Shown here one piece after another: positions 53,287-61,594 of a stretch of DNA of 64,000 nt. The position numbers and the translations under genes are program-made. Origin of the DNA: Vreelandella sedimenti (GTDB lineage Bacteria > Pseudomonadota > Gammaproteobacteria > Pseudomonadales > Halomonadaceae); the NCBI RefSeq assembly GCF_013416325.1, contig NZ_JACCGK010000001.1:186001-250000 (forward strand), given 5' to 3'. The notes under the pieces were generated by a model. The model did no database searches. It was not told the origin of the DNA and worked only from the letters and a program-made list of their open reading frames with translations. Within the stretch, counting starts at the first letter, position 1; each line of letters begins with the position of its first letter.

Positions 53287-54474
53287 TTATGAGCGCGCCT
53301 CAAACAGCTGCCAGTCGTTATTGGTCAGTGGTTTTGCTCCATTTTCAGTAACCACCACGGTGTCGCTTATTCCAACGCCCCACTGGCCGGGCACACGTAG
53401 GCAGAGCGGCAGGTGGAAAACCATATTTGTTTCAAAAGTACGCGCCTGTCCTTTGGCGATAAAACCGGTGCCCTCCACCCAGCTAGGTGGAAACTGCGCG
53501 CCCACGGCGTAGCCAAATACACCGGAGAAGAAATACTGGTCGCGCTGAGGTGCGAGCAGGGCGTCGGCAGCCTGGGCGGCGGCATCAAAGGTGTTGCCAG
53601 GCCGCATGGCGCTGCACAGCGCTTCAAAAATTGAGCGGCATAGATCCCGGGTAGCGGAGAGAACTGGGCTTGGCACGCCTGTTACCGCGGTGCGCATCAT
53701 GGGGGCGGTGTAGCGTTGATAAGCGGCGCCAAACTCTAAGAAAACCGGCTCATTGGCCTGGATAACACGCCGTTTATGGTTGACGTGAATCACGCCAATG
53801 CGGTGCCCGCTGGTCACAATGGGCTGCAGGCTCATAAACTCGCTGCCGTTTTCGAGCAGCGCTTTGGCGCCTACGGCGGCAATATCGTTGTCGGTCTTAC
53901 CGGGGCGAATGCTCTGTATTGCGGTCTCTAACCCGAGAGCGGTGATTCGGGCACTCTGTTGCAGCATATCGAGTTCGGCAGGGCTTTTTATAAGTCGAAT
54001 CGTATCGACCACTGCGCCTGCTTCGCTAAAACGCTCACGGCCAATAGTCTGCATCAGCGCATCGATCACTCCAAAACGCAGCCCGCTGCTCCAGCCATCA
54101 ATACCAATTTTCGAGCAAGGAGAAAGCAGGTCTGCCAGCGGCGTGACGATTTCATCCAAGTTTTCCCAGCGGTAACCGATGATCTCATCGACCCGGGCGG
54201 TGACTACCGCCGCACCGGTTTCAATCGAAGCGACTTGTAGCACTAGCCGCGCTTGAGTGCAGACCAGGCAAGCGTGCACCGAAACTTCAAAGGTGTGGTA
54301 GCCGGTGAGGTAATTAATATCGGCGGGGTCGGTAAGCAGCAGCGCGTCTAATCCATGCTCTGCCATACCCTTGCGCACCTTATCCAGGCGCACCTGGTAT
54401 TCGGCAGCGGGAAAAGGCAGTTCACTTTGAGCGAGTGTTTCCGCAAGGGCTGTGCGGTATTGGTGGTAATCCAT
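53287..54474 (-). CDS. M24-fold creatinase/ectoine-hydrolase-like protein lacking metal ligands
   Basis: The 395-residue protein has a creatinase N-terminal domain (DALLLTDPADINYLTGYHTFEVSVHACLV) and a pita-bread C-terminal domain. The five metal positions of M24 peptidases are all substituted: LEFGAAY for the first Asp, YTAPMMRT for the second, GYAVGAQFPPSW for the His, and no Glu in VFHLPL or ISDTVVV. Creatinase and ectoine hydrolase DoeA are fold relatives that act on small amides. GGAGG five bases before the ATG at 54474 fixes the start. The substrate is unproven; there is no doeB nearby. Confidence 0.82.
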   Translation of the reverse strand: MDYHQYRTALAETLAQSELPFPAAEYQVRLDKVRKGMAEHGLDALLLTDPADINYLTGYHTFEVSVHACLVCTQARLVLQVASIETGAAVVTARVDEIIGYRWENLDEIVTPLADLLSPCSKIGIDGWSSGLRFGVIDALMQTIGRERFSEAGAVVDTIRLIKSPAELDMLQQSARITALGLETAIQSIRPGKTDNDIAAVGAKALLENGSEFMSLQPIVTSGHRIGVIHVNHKRRVIQANEPVFLEFGAAYQRYTAPMMRTAVTGVPSPVLSATRDLCRSIFEALCSAMRPGNTFDAAAQAADALLAPQRDQYFFSGVFGYAVGAQFPPSWVEGTGFIAKGQARTFETNMVFHLPLCLRVPGQWGVGISDTVVVTENGAKPLTNNDWQLFEARS

Positions 54475-54543
54475 AGCGACCTCCATTAATAGGTAAGGTC
54501 AGTATAGGCACCTGCTTTGAGCTCGCTTTTATCTCCCTCAACG

Positions 54544-55284
54544 CTAGCGGGTGAGCAGAAAGAGCCCTTGCAGAAAATAGAAAACCCCAATACCGGTCAC
54601 GATCCAGCGCGTCCAGGTGCGGAAGTTGGCATCGGTGAGGCGGTGTAAAATGCGGTTGCCGGTGTGGGTGCCAAAGATCGCAAACGGCGCCGCTAGCAGC
54701 ACAATGCCCCATTCGCCGGTACTAAGCGCCATGGCGGCGCTGAGATAGAAGATGATTTTAATGCTGTGAGCCACTACCTGAATCATTGCCTTGGTCGCCA
54801 CGACTTGGCGGCGATCCATGCGTGAGCGCACAAAGAATATATCGATTAGCGGCCCGGAAACCCCTGCCGCTATCGTCAAACCGCCAGAGGCGATGCCGCA
54901 GCACAGCGCGTGGCTGGCGCGGTTGGCATCCAGGTGAAACCAGCGCTTGGGCATCCATACCAAAATCGGCATTAGGCCAATCAAAAGTGAGACGCTGGCG
55001 GCGTTGGGGCTGTAGTTGAAAAGCAGAAGCAGGCCCGCGGCGCTTAGTACGCCCAGCGTCATAAAAGCGACGATAGGCCAGACAATATAACGTCGCGATA
55101 GCCATGCTCGCGACCCATTCGCCGTAAGCTGTATAACGCCGTGCACCGCCATTGCCGTGCCTGCGGGAAAGATCAGCAGCAGAAACCACAGCAGTACCAA
55201 TCCGCCTGCCATACCAAATACCCCGGAGAGCATCGAGGTAAAAAACACCACGCTAACAAAAGCAATGCCTATCCATAGGCTCAT
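54544..55284 (-). CDS. Sulfite exporter TauE/SafE-family membrane protein
   Basis: This 246-residue protein has about eight hydrophobic segments. N-terminal FTSMLSGVFGMAGGLVLLWFLLL and central GIASGGLTIAAGVSGPLIDIFFV are the paired family motifs. Family members export sulfite, sulfonates or organic anions. It lies between the M24 gene downstream and the lipoprotein upstream, in the same direction. Confidence 0.87.
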   Translation of the reverse strand: MSLWIGIAFVSVVFFTSMLSGVFGMAGGLVLLWFLLLIFPAGTAMAVHGVIQLTANGSRAWLSRRYIVWPIVAFMTLGVLSAAGLLLLFNYSPNAASVSLLIGLMPILVWMPKRWFHLDANRASHALCCGIASGGLTIAAGVSGPLIDIFFVRSRMDRRQVVATKAMIQVVAHSIKIIFYLSAAMALSTGEWGIVLLAAPFAIFGTHTGNRILHRLTDANFRTWTRWIVTGIGVFYFLQGLFLLTR

Positions 55285-55295
55285 AGTGTTCTTCC

Positions 55296-56000
55296 TTAAC
55301 TACGACAGAATGGCCAGACCTGGTAAAACTTGCGGCATTGAAACTCCGCTTCGCAAGCATTGAGCTGGGCTTGGTAACGGTTAGCGCGAGCTGCTACTTG
55401 TCTCCCCGCGCTCAATACCTGTGGTTTGCTGCGGTAAGAACCCCGCTGGTAGCCGCCTGCGCCTTCGTGATAGGCGTAGTAGAGGTGCTCAGGATTGGTT
55501 AGCGATATGCCTGCTTGCTGCTGGGAACGACGGTTGTACCAGCCAATAAAATCCGTGGCGTGTTTCATATGAGTACGCCGGGCAAACAGACTGCCCGCTT
55601 GATCCTCATACTCCTCCCAAACGGGGTCTTGGGCCTGGGCGTAGCCTTTGGCAGAAGAGGGGCGGGGGCCGGGAATAAAGCCTAAGTAGTATTTTCGATC
55701 AGGACGAATATGGCTCCGAAATGAAGACTCTTGCTGGATAAATGCCATCTGAGTGGCGATCGGTGTGCCCCACTTCTCCTCTGACTCCTGGGCATAGTCG
55801 TACCAGCTTGGTTGCTCGCGGAATATCTCGCAGATATTACTTTGATCCTGGGGCGGGTTGGGCGCAAAGGTGGCGCAGCCGGAAAGCAGAGTTAAAAGGC
55901 TCAGCGTTACCCATAGGCGCAGCTTAGTGAAAGCCGCTGGGAAGCAAGACGAGAAATCAGCGCTAAAGTACTCAGTGATACCTTCAACCGGGTGACGCAT
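55296..56000 (-). CDS. SLT-type transglycosylase-like lipoprotein
   Basis: The 234-residue protein has a hydrophobic leader ending in a lipobox, LLSGC near residues 38-42, so it should be a lipoprotein. The leader is long, and a shorter start is possible. It has a lysozyme-like core with the putative catalytic glutamate in MAFIQQESSFRSHI and downstream SSAKGYAQAQDPVWEEY and YYAYHEGAGGY. The family cleaves peptidoglycan glycan strands. Its ribosome site AAGGA is part of the repeat array just upstream. Confidence 0.82.
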   Translation of the reverse strand: MRHPVEGITEYFSADFSSCFPAAFTKLRLWVTLSLLTLLSGCATFAPNPPQDQSNICEIFREQPSWYDYAQESEEKWGTPIATQMAFIQQESSFRSHIRPDRKYYLGFIPGPRPSSAKGYAQAQDPVWEEYEDQAGSLFARRTHMKHATDFIGWYNRRSQQQAGISLTNPEHLYYAYHEGAGGYQRGSYRSKPQVLSAGRQVAARANRYQAQLNACEAEFQCRKFYQVWPFCRS

Positions 56001-56006
56001 AGCAAG

Positions 56007-56097
56007 TCCTTGTGAATTATCTTTTGTGGATTAGTTCTTGTGAATAGGCTTTTGTGAACAGTCTCTTGTGGATAAGCCCTTGGGAGCCTGTGGGTAA
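56007..56097. repeat. 14-bp tandem repeat of DnaA-box-like units
   Basis: At least five units of about 14 bases on the theme TYTTGTGRATARKC lie at 56007-56021, 56022-56035, 56036-56049, 56050-56063 and 56064-56077, with partial units to 56097. Unit 5 contains TGTGGATAA (56067-56075), the complement of the DnaA box TTATCCACA. TGTGGATTA (56025-56033) and TGTGGGTAA (56089-56097) differ from it by one base. All boxes share the same orientation. Confidence 0.82.
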
Positions 56098-56137
56098 GTA
56101 TTGGGTAACTGTATTTTATCAATAGTCCTAGCTCGCC

Positions 56138-57556
56138 CTAGCGTAACAGTGCCTCCAAACAGCGGCGCAGCCGTTGAGCTTCGCGCACTAACGTTTCACC
56201 CGAAAGCATGCCCACCCCCATTACGAGACCAGATCGTGAGTCGACCTTAGCGCATACCGGACTCAAAGGACGCACAATTAAGAGCTCTTTTAATAGCGTT
56301 TGAGCAATCTGTACGTCATTGATATGCGGCTCAAATTCGACGCATAGGCTAATAGCACTGCTCGGCGGCGAAACGCTGCGCACCTGCGGCAGCGAGCGCA
56401 GTTGGTCATGCAGCACCTGTTGGCGTCCTAAGTAGTCGCGCTGAATGCGTCGGCACCAGGCATCTAAATCGCCATCAAAAATAAATTGTGCCAGTACGGC
56501 TTGATCCAGCATGCGTCCTTCGCGGAATAGTTCACTGCGCAGGCGGTTAATTGGCCCCGCTAAATGACGCGGAACCACTAAATAACCTAAGCGCAAACCT
56601 GGAAACATCATCTTGGAAAACGAGCCCACCAGCAAGTGGCGCTCCGAGTGTGGGTCGAAGAGCAGGTTGGAATGGTCGTCGCGGTTAAATTCGTAATCAT
56701 CTTCGACAATATAAGCAGGATCTAATTCATCGCATAAGCGCTGTTTATCCACCGCACTGGTAGGCACGCTGAGCGGGTAATGGTGCGAGCCGGTCAGGTA
56801 AGCCAGCTTTACTGGGCCAGGAGCAGGCGGAAGTATGTGCCCCTGACCTGGCAGCCACGCCACCGGTTCGATTTCCAAACCTGCGGCGGTAAACACGTTG
56901 CGCGCTCCCCAATAGCAGGGCGACTCCATGGCAACAGTGTCGCCCACATCAGCCAGTGCCACGGCGCTTAGCTCAATGCCGTTATGGGTACCGTCAGTGA
57001 TGATGATCTGTTCCGTGTCGCAACTAATATTGCGCCAGCGCGCCAGAAAATCGCGTATTGCGCGCTTTAATGGGCCGTAGCCACCGGTGGAGTAGGAGAG
57101 CAGCAGGGCGTTTTGCGGCACCGTCACGCTGGCGTAGAGCTGCCGCCATTTACGCATCGGGAACTGGGCGATATCGGGAATGCCGGGCACGAAGGCGCCG
57201 CTTTGAACAGTACTCGCCCCCGGCCAACGCAATACTCGTTGTGCACGTTTTGATAGCTGCACACTTGTGGGTTTTGAGACAGCAGGGGCCGACACTTTGC
57301 AGCTCCAAGTGCCACTGCCATGAGAAGTCGTAAGCAGACCCTCTTTAAGCAGCGTCGCAACGGCTAGTGACAGTGTATACCGAGCAACACCTAACGCTGA
57401 CGCTAGTTGCCGGTGAGAAGGTAGGCGAGTCTGATTAGGCCACTCCTGGGTAACCGCTTGTCTAAGCGCTTGCTCAATTCGCACTTGCTTACTTAAGCGT
57501 TCAGGTTGTTGCGCATAGTGTTTTACAAGTTGTTGTACAGCTGACTGGCCATCCAT
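56138..57556 (-). CDS. gabR: MocR/GabR-family regulator of gabDT
   Basis: The 472-residue protein has an N-terminal winged helix (LPSHRQLASALGVARYTLSLAVATLLKEGLLTTSHGSGTW near residues 38-78) and an aminotransferase-like domain with YIVEDDYEFNRDDHS and the PLP lysine in LVGSFSKMMFPGLRLGY. The ATG at 57556 has GAGGATAAGG upstream; a longer frame crosses into gabD. Divergence from gabD/gabT suggests it is their GabR-type activator. Confidence 0.88.
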   Translation of the reverse strand: MDGQSAVQQLVKHYAQQPERLSKQVRIEQALRQAVTQEWPNQTRLPSHRQLASALGVARYTLSLAVATLLKEGLLTTSHGSGTWSCKVSAPAVSKPTSVQLSKRAQRVLRWPGASTVQSGAFVPGIPDIAQFPMRKWRQLYASVTVPQNALLLSYSTGGYGPLKRAIRDFLARWRNISCDTEQIIITDGTHNGIELSAVALADVGDTVAMESPCYWGARNVFTAAGLEIEPVAWLPGQGHILPPAPGPVKLAYLTGSHHYPLSVPTSAVDKQRLCDELDPAYIVEDDYEFNRDDHSNLLFDPHSERHLLVGSFSKMMFPGLRLGYLVVPRHLAGPINRLRSELFREGRMLDQAVLAQFIFDGDLDAWCRRIQRDYLGRQQVLHDQLRSLPQVRSVSPPSSAISLCVEFEPHINDVQIAQTLLKELLIVRPLSPVCAKVDSRSGLVMGVGMLSGETLVREAQRLRRCLEALLR

Positions 57557-57602
57557 CCTTATCCTCACCGTCACGATGTTCACCAATTTTCCAGTAAAAC
57601 AG

Positions 57603-57632
57603 AAAAGTGGTCTGGTTGAACGCAAAAGTGGT
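57603..57632. promoter_or_regulatory. Direct-repeat operator between gabR and gabD
   Basis: AAAAGTGGT occurs at 57603-57611 and 57624-57632, 21 bases apart, on the same face of the helix. It lies in the 138-base divergent gap. Spaced direct repeats are the usual target of MocR/GabR proteins. Confidence 0.65.
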
Positions 57633-57694
57633 GCATTCGCCTGCAACCACATTACTGCTAGCGTGCACGCAGTGTTATTAATCAGGAGAAGACC

Positions 57695-59146
57695 ATGAGC
57701 TTTATCGAACAGTGGTTGCACGATGCGGTTCCAGCCTTGGTGGGTGGCGAGCGGCGTACAGGCCAACAAACCTTTGCGGTGGATAACCCCGCAACTGGTG
57801 AAACCATTGCACGAGTTGCGGATATGGGTGCCGACGATGCCCGTGACGCGGTGGCCGCCGCCTACAACGCCGGTGCCGCCTGGCGGGCCACGCCAGTCAA
57901 ACAGCGCTCAGCACTGCTACGTCGCTGGTTTGAGCTGATTCATGAGCACGCCGACGACTTGGCCCGCCTGATGACGTTAGAGCAGGGTAAGCCGTTGGCA
58001 GAAGCCAAAGGCGAAGTGATCTACGGTGCGTCGTTTATTGAGTTTTTCGCCGAAGAGGCCAAGCGCATGGCAGGGGAAACCCTGCCCAGCCATGGCGCGG
58101 ATAAGCGCCTGCTGGTACTACGCGAGCCGATCGGCGTGGTGGCGGCGATTACCCCGTGGAACTTCCCGCTGGCGATGATCACCCGTAAGTGCGCCCCGGC
58201 CCTGGCCGCGGGCTGCACCGTGGTGATCAAACCCGCTGAAGCCACGCCGCTCACAGCACTTGCCGCGGCTTACCTGGCGCTGGAAGCGGGCCTACCTGCG
58301 GGCACCATTAACGTCATTACTGCTTCTAAACCGGCCGCCGTGGGTGAAGTGCTCACCACGGATTCACGGGTGCGCAAAGTCTCGTTTACCGGCTCTACCC
58401 CGGTGGGTAAGCACTTGCTGGCCCAGTGCGCCAGTACGGTGAAGAAAACCGCGATGGAGCTGGGTGGCAACGCGCCGTTTATCGTTTTTGATGACGCCGA
58501 TGTGAATGCCGCCGTTGATGGCGCCATTGCCTCCAAATTCCGTAACGCCGGACAAACCTGCGTCTGCACCAACCGCTTCCTGGTGCAGGACGGGATTTAC
58601 GATGCGTTCATTGCCAAGCTCACCGAGCGGGTGAACGCGCTAAAAGTCGGCGACGGCCTGGCGGAAGGCAGCATTATTGGCCCGCTGATCAACCAAGCAG
58701 CGGTCGACAAGGTGCAGCGTCATGTGGACGACGCCTTAAACCAAGGCGCGCGGCTGCTGTGCGGTGGCAAACCCCACGCCGCAGGCGAGCGCTTCTTTAC
58801 CCCCACGGTGCTGGCGGATGTCACCACCAAGATGGCCGTGGCCGACGAAGAGACCTTCGGCCCGGTAGCGCCGGTGTTTCGCTTCCAGCGCGATGAAGAG
58901 GCCATCCAGATAGCCAACGATACGCCGTTCGGCCTGGCGGCGTACTTCTACGCCACCGACTACCGTCGCATCTGGCGCACCATGGAAGCGCTTGAGTACG
59001 GCATGGTCGGCGTCAACGAAGGGCTGATCTCCACCGAGCTGGCGCCGTTTGGCGGCGTGAAAGAGTCTGGGTTGGGTCGTGAAGGCTCACACCATGGGTT
59101 GGATGAGTTTACTGAACTTAAATATGTCTGCGTTGGCGGCCTCTAA
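57695..59146 (+). CDS. gabD: Succinate-semialdehyde dehydrogenase
   Basis: This 483-residue aldehyde dehydrogenase has PWNFPLAMITRKCAPALAAG near residue 154, FTGSTPVGKHL near 230, MELGGNAPFIVFDDADV near 254 and the cysteine pair in NAGQTCVCTNR near 289, as in E. coli GabD (same length class). It oxidises succinate semialdehyde to succinate. AGGAGAAG precedes the ATG. gabT follows eight bases after its stop. Confidence 0.94.
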   Translation: MSFIEQWLHDAVPALVGGERRTGQQTFAVDNPATGETIARVADMGADDARDAVAAAYNAGAAWRATPVKQRSALLRRWFELIHEHADDLARLMTLEQGKPLAEAKGEVIYGASFIEFFAEEAKRMAGETLPSHGADKRLLVLREPIGVVAAITPWNFPLAMITRKCAPALAAGCTVVIKPAEATPLTALAAAYLALEAGLPAGTINVITASKPAAVGEVLTTDSRVRKVSFTGSTPVGKHLLAQCASTVKKTAMELGGNAPFIVFDDADVNAAVDGAIASKFRNAGQTCVCTNRFLVQDGIYDAFIAKLTERVNALKVGDGLAEGSIIGPLINQAAVDKVQRHVDDALNQGARLLCGGKPHAAGERFFTPTVLADVTTKMAVADEETFGPVAPVFRFQRDEEAIQIANDTPFGLAAYFYATDYRRIWRTMEALEYGMVGVNEGLISTELAPFGGVKESGLGREGSHHGLDEFTELKYVCVGGL

Positions 59147-59154
59147 AGAGAACG

Positions 59155-60429
59155 ATGATGACTAACCAAGAATTGAATGACCTGAAAAACCGCTACGTGG
59201 CCAACGGTGCTGCCACGCCGACGACCCAGTTTGCCGAGCGCGCTGAAAATGCTGAACTGTGGGACGCCGATGGCAACCGCTGGATCGATTTCGCCGGTGG
59301 GATTGGCGTGCTGAACCTGGGCCATCGCCACCCAAAAATCGTTGCCGCCGTCGAAGCGCAGCTCAAGAAAGTTATGCACACCAGCGCGGCGGTGATCTCC
59401 TACGCGCCCTACGTACAGCTGTGCCAAAAGCTGTGTGAACTAAGCCCGGTGCGCGGCCCTGAGCGCAAAGCGATGCTGGTCAATACCGGTGCCGAAGCGC
59501 TGGAAAACGCAGTGAAGATCGCTCGCGCCGCCACTGGCCGCACCGGCATTATTACGTTCGATGGCGCCTTCCACGGCCGCACCATGATGACCCTGGCGAT
59601 GACAGGCAAGGTGCTGCCCTACAAGAACGACTTCGGCCCGATGCCGGGCGACGTGTTCCGCGCACCCTTCCCGAACCCGTTGCACGGCATCAGCGAAGAA
59701 GCGTCTTTGGATGCCATTCGCACGCTGTTCAAGACCGATATCGCCCCGCACCGCACGGCGGCCATTGTAATTGAGCCGGTACAGGGCGAAGGCGGCTTCT
59801 ACATAGCCTCACCGGACTACCTGAAAGCGCTGCGCGCGCTGTGCGACGAGCACGGCATTCTGCTGATTGCTGACGAAGTGCAGTCTGGTTTTGCTCGCAC
59901 CGGCAAGCTGTTTGCCCTCGAACATAGCGGTATTGAGGCGGATATTCTCACCACCGCCAAAAGCCTCGCTAACGGCATGCCGCTGTCGGCTGTTGTGGGC
60001 ACCGCCAAAGTAATGGACGCTTCCGGCCCTAACTCACTAGGCGGCACCTACAGCGGCAACCCGCTCTCCTGCGCCGCGGCGCTGGCGGTGATTGAGGTGA
60101 TCGAAGAGGAGAATATTCTTGAGCGCAGCGAGCAGATGGGCAAAATGCTCGCCGAGCGTTTCGCGGTATGGGAAGAGCGCTTCCCCGCCGTGGCCCAAGG
60201 CCGCCAGCTCGGCGCCATGGCGGCGTTTGAGCTGCTTGATAGCGACGGCAAACCGGATGCGCAAATGACCGGCGCGCTGTGCGCCAAAGCCCGCGAAAAA
60301 GGCCTGATCCTGCTTTCCTGCGGTTTCTACGGCAACAGCATCCGTATTCTGGTACCGCTGACGGTGTCGACTGCGGTGTTGGAAGAAGGTTTGAGCATTA
60401 TTGAGCAGTCTTTGGAGGCGCTTAGTTAA
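59155..60429 (+). CDS. gabT: 4-aminobutyrate aminotransferase
   Basis: This 424-residue class III aminotransferase has IADEVQSGFARTG near residue 240 and the PLP lysine in TTAKSLANGMPLSAVVG near 268, plus GGTYSGNPLSCAAALAV. It transfers the GABA amino group to 2-oxoglutarate, giving the substrate of GabD. An ATG one codon later is equally possible as the start. It is the last gene of the gab operon. Confidence 0.94.
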   Translation: MMTNQELNDLKNRYVANGAATPTTQFAERAENAELWDADGNRWIDFAGGIGVLNLGHRHPKIVAAVEAQLKKVMHTSAAVISYAPYVQLCQKLCELSPVRGPERKAMLVNTGAEALENAVKIARAATGRTGIITFDGAFHGRTMMTLAMTGKVLPYKNDFGPMPGDVFRAPFPNPLHGISEEASLDAIRTLFKTDIAPHRTAAIVIEPVQGEGGFYIASPDYLKALRALCDEHGILLIADEVQSGFARTGKLFALEHSGIEADILTTAKSLANGMPLSAVVGTAKVMDASGPNSLGGTYSGNPLSCAAALAVIEVIEEENILERSEQMGKMLAERFAVWEERFPAVAQGRQLGAMAAFELLDSDGKPDAQMTGALCAKAREKGLILLSCGFYGNSIRILVPLTVSTAVLEEGLSIIEQSLEALS

Positions 60430-60435
60430 TAGCGT

Positions 60436-61085
60436 TTAAGCATCACAAAGCCCGCCCTCGTCAAACAGCGAAAGCTGCTGGCGATGGGTGGGCTTTGCTT
60501 TTTTAGCGCGCTGAGCGGATGGCCGCCGCTGGCTGACGAGCTTATCCACAATGGCTTTGCTGGCTTCTCTGGCTTCCGGCGTACGACGGAGCTCATACAG
60601 CATCTTTTTCCAGTGGCGCGCTTCGGCTTCAAAGTCGTGGGGCCGCGGGTAGTGTTCTCCAGGCTGGAAACCAAACCGCTGTTGCAGGCTTTCGGGCAGC
60701 GCCCAGGGCTTGGCGCGCCGTGCTGTTGGCACCATGCCTTGACGCTAAGATCGCGGACAAAGCTCCAGGCGTTGCCTGTCTCTTCATGAGAGTGAAGAGC
60801 AAACTCGCCGTAATGGGTTTTCAGAGCGTTCAGCAAATCGACAATATCGCCTTGCCAAAGACACAACGGCAGGCCCAGTGTTTCCAATGCGTTTGAAAGG
60901 TCTATCAGTGAGTCAGCGGCAAACTGCCAATGGCGCAGGGCGCTGTCTTGCGCTTGCCACTGTCCGGGTTCAATGGCGAATACGGGCAACACTGGGCCAG
61001 CCATGGCGGCGTTGGCAAGCGGCGCGTGATCATGAATACGTAAATCGCGTTTGAACCAAACGACCTGGATAGGTGCCTTAGCCAT
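60436..61085 (-). pseudogene. Deoxyribodipyrimidine photolyase/cryptochrome gene with internal deletion and frameshift
   Basis: The first about 123 residues (QVVWFKRDLRIHDHAPL onwards to KAWCQQHG) are an intact photolyase antenna-domain start. Near 60717 the frame changes and the other frame gives ALPESLQQRFGFQPGEHYPRPHDFEAE with a basic tail, which is the extreme C-terminus of the same family. The roughly 300 residues of the FAD domain between them are missing. The intact family protein is about 450-520 residues. The gene is therefore non-functional. Confidence 0.88.
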
Positions 61086-61114
61086 TAATAATACGGATAC
61101 CCGACGGTTGAGAG

Positions 61115-61143
61115 CTATTCGCCGCTAAGTCTATTCGCCACTA
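61115..61143. repeat. 13-bp direct repeat, 16-bp period
   Basis: CTATTCGCCGCTA (61115-61127) and CTATTCGCCACTA (61131-61143) lie just upstream of the broken photolyase start, between it and the ABM monooxygenase gene. Confidence 0.7.
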
Positions 61144-61229
61144 TGCCATGACGTTACCATCAAGGTAGCGTTTGCGTAATCAACCCAGCAGGATCAACTC
61201 TGCAGGGACAAACCCGTAGGAGAGTAATG

Positions 61230-61532
61230 ATGTATATCGCTATGAACCGTTTTCGGATTGCCCCAGGCCGTGAAGAGGATTTTTTAGAGGTGTGGCGTAA
61301 CCGCGACTCTCACCTGGATGAAGTGCCGGGCTTCAAACAGTTCAAGATGCTGCAGGGTGAAAGCCAGGAAGATCACACCGTGTTTATCTCCCACAGCGTA
61401 TGGGAATCGGAAGAAGCCTTCCGCGCCTGGACTAAGTCAGACGCATTCCGGAAGGCCCATGCCAATGCCAAGTCACCCGAAGGTATTTATCTTGACCCGC
61501 CTAAGTTTGAAGGTTATGAGGTAGTGCTGTAA
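61230..61532 (+). CDS. Antibiotic biosynthesis monooxygenase (ABM)/HmoA-like heme-degrading family protein
   Basis: The 100-residue protein begins MYIAMNRFRIAPGREEDFLEVWRNRDSHLDEVPGF and continues with FISHSVWESEEAFRAWTKSDAFRKAHA, the dimeric ferredoxin-like ABM fold. Some members cleave heme. The ATG at 61230 is seven bases from AGGAG; an ATG at 61227 is too close to it. It stands alone. Confidence 0.85.
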   Translation: MYIAMNRFRIAPGREEDFLEVWRNRDSHLDEVPGFKQFKMLQGESQEDHTVFISHSVWESEEAFRAWTKSDAFRKAHANAKSPEGIYLDPPKFEGYEVVL

Positions 61533-61562
61533 GGCATGCCCAGCTAAAACGAAGCAGACTGT

Positions 61563-61584
61563 CAGCGGGGTGGCTGCCCCGCTG
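61563..61584 (+). terminator. Stem-loop after the ABM gene
   Basis: CAGCGGGG (61563-61570) and CCCCGCTG (61577-61584) close a six-base loop in the 62-base gap between the ABM gene and the convergent menA. The following TTAGCGTT is only weakly T-rich. Confidence 0.6.
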
Positions 61585-61594
61585 TTAGCGTTCA

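Noticed and set aside
56007-56097. Origin of replication suggested by the DnaA-like boxes
   Set aside because: There is no dnaA, dnaN, gidA or AT-rich unwinding region nearby, and the boxes sit in a degenerate tandem array like others in the window.
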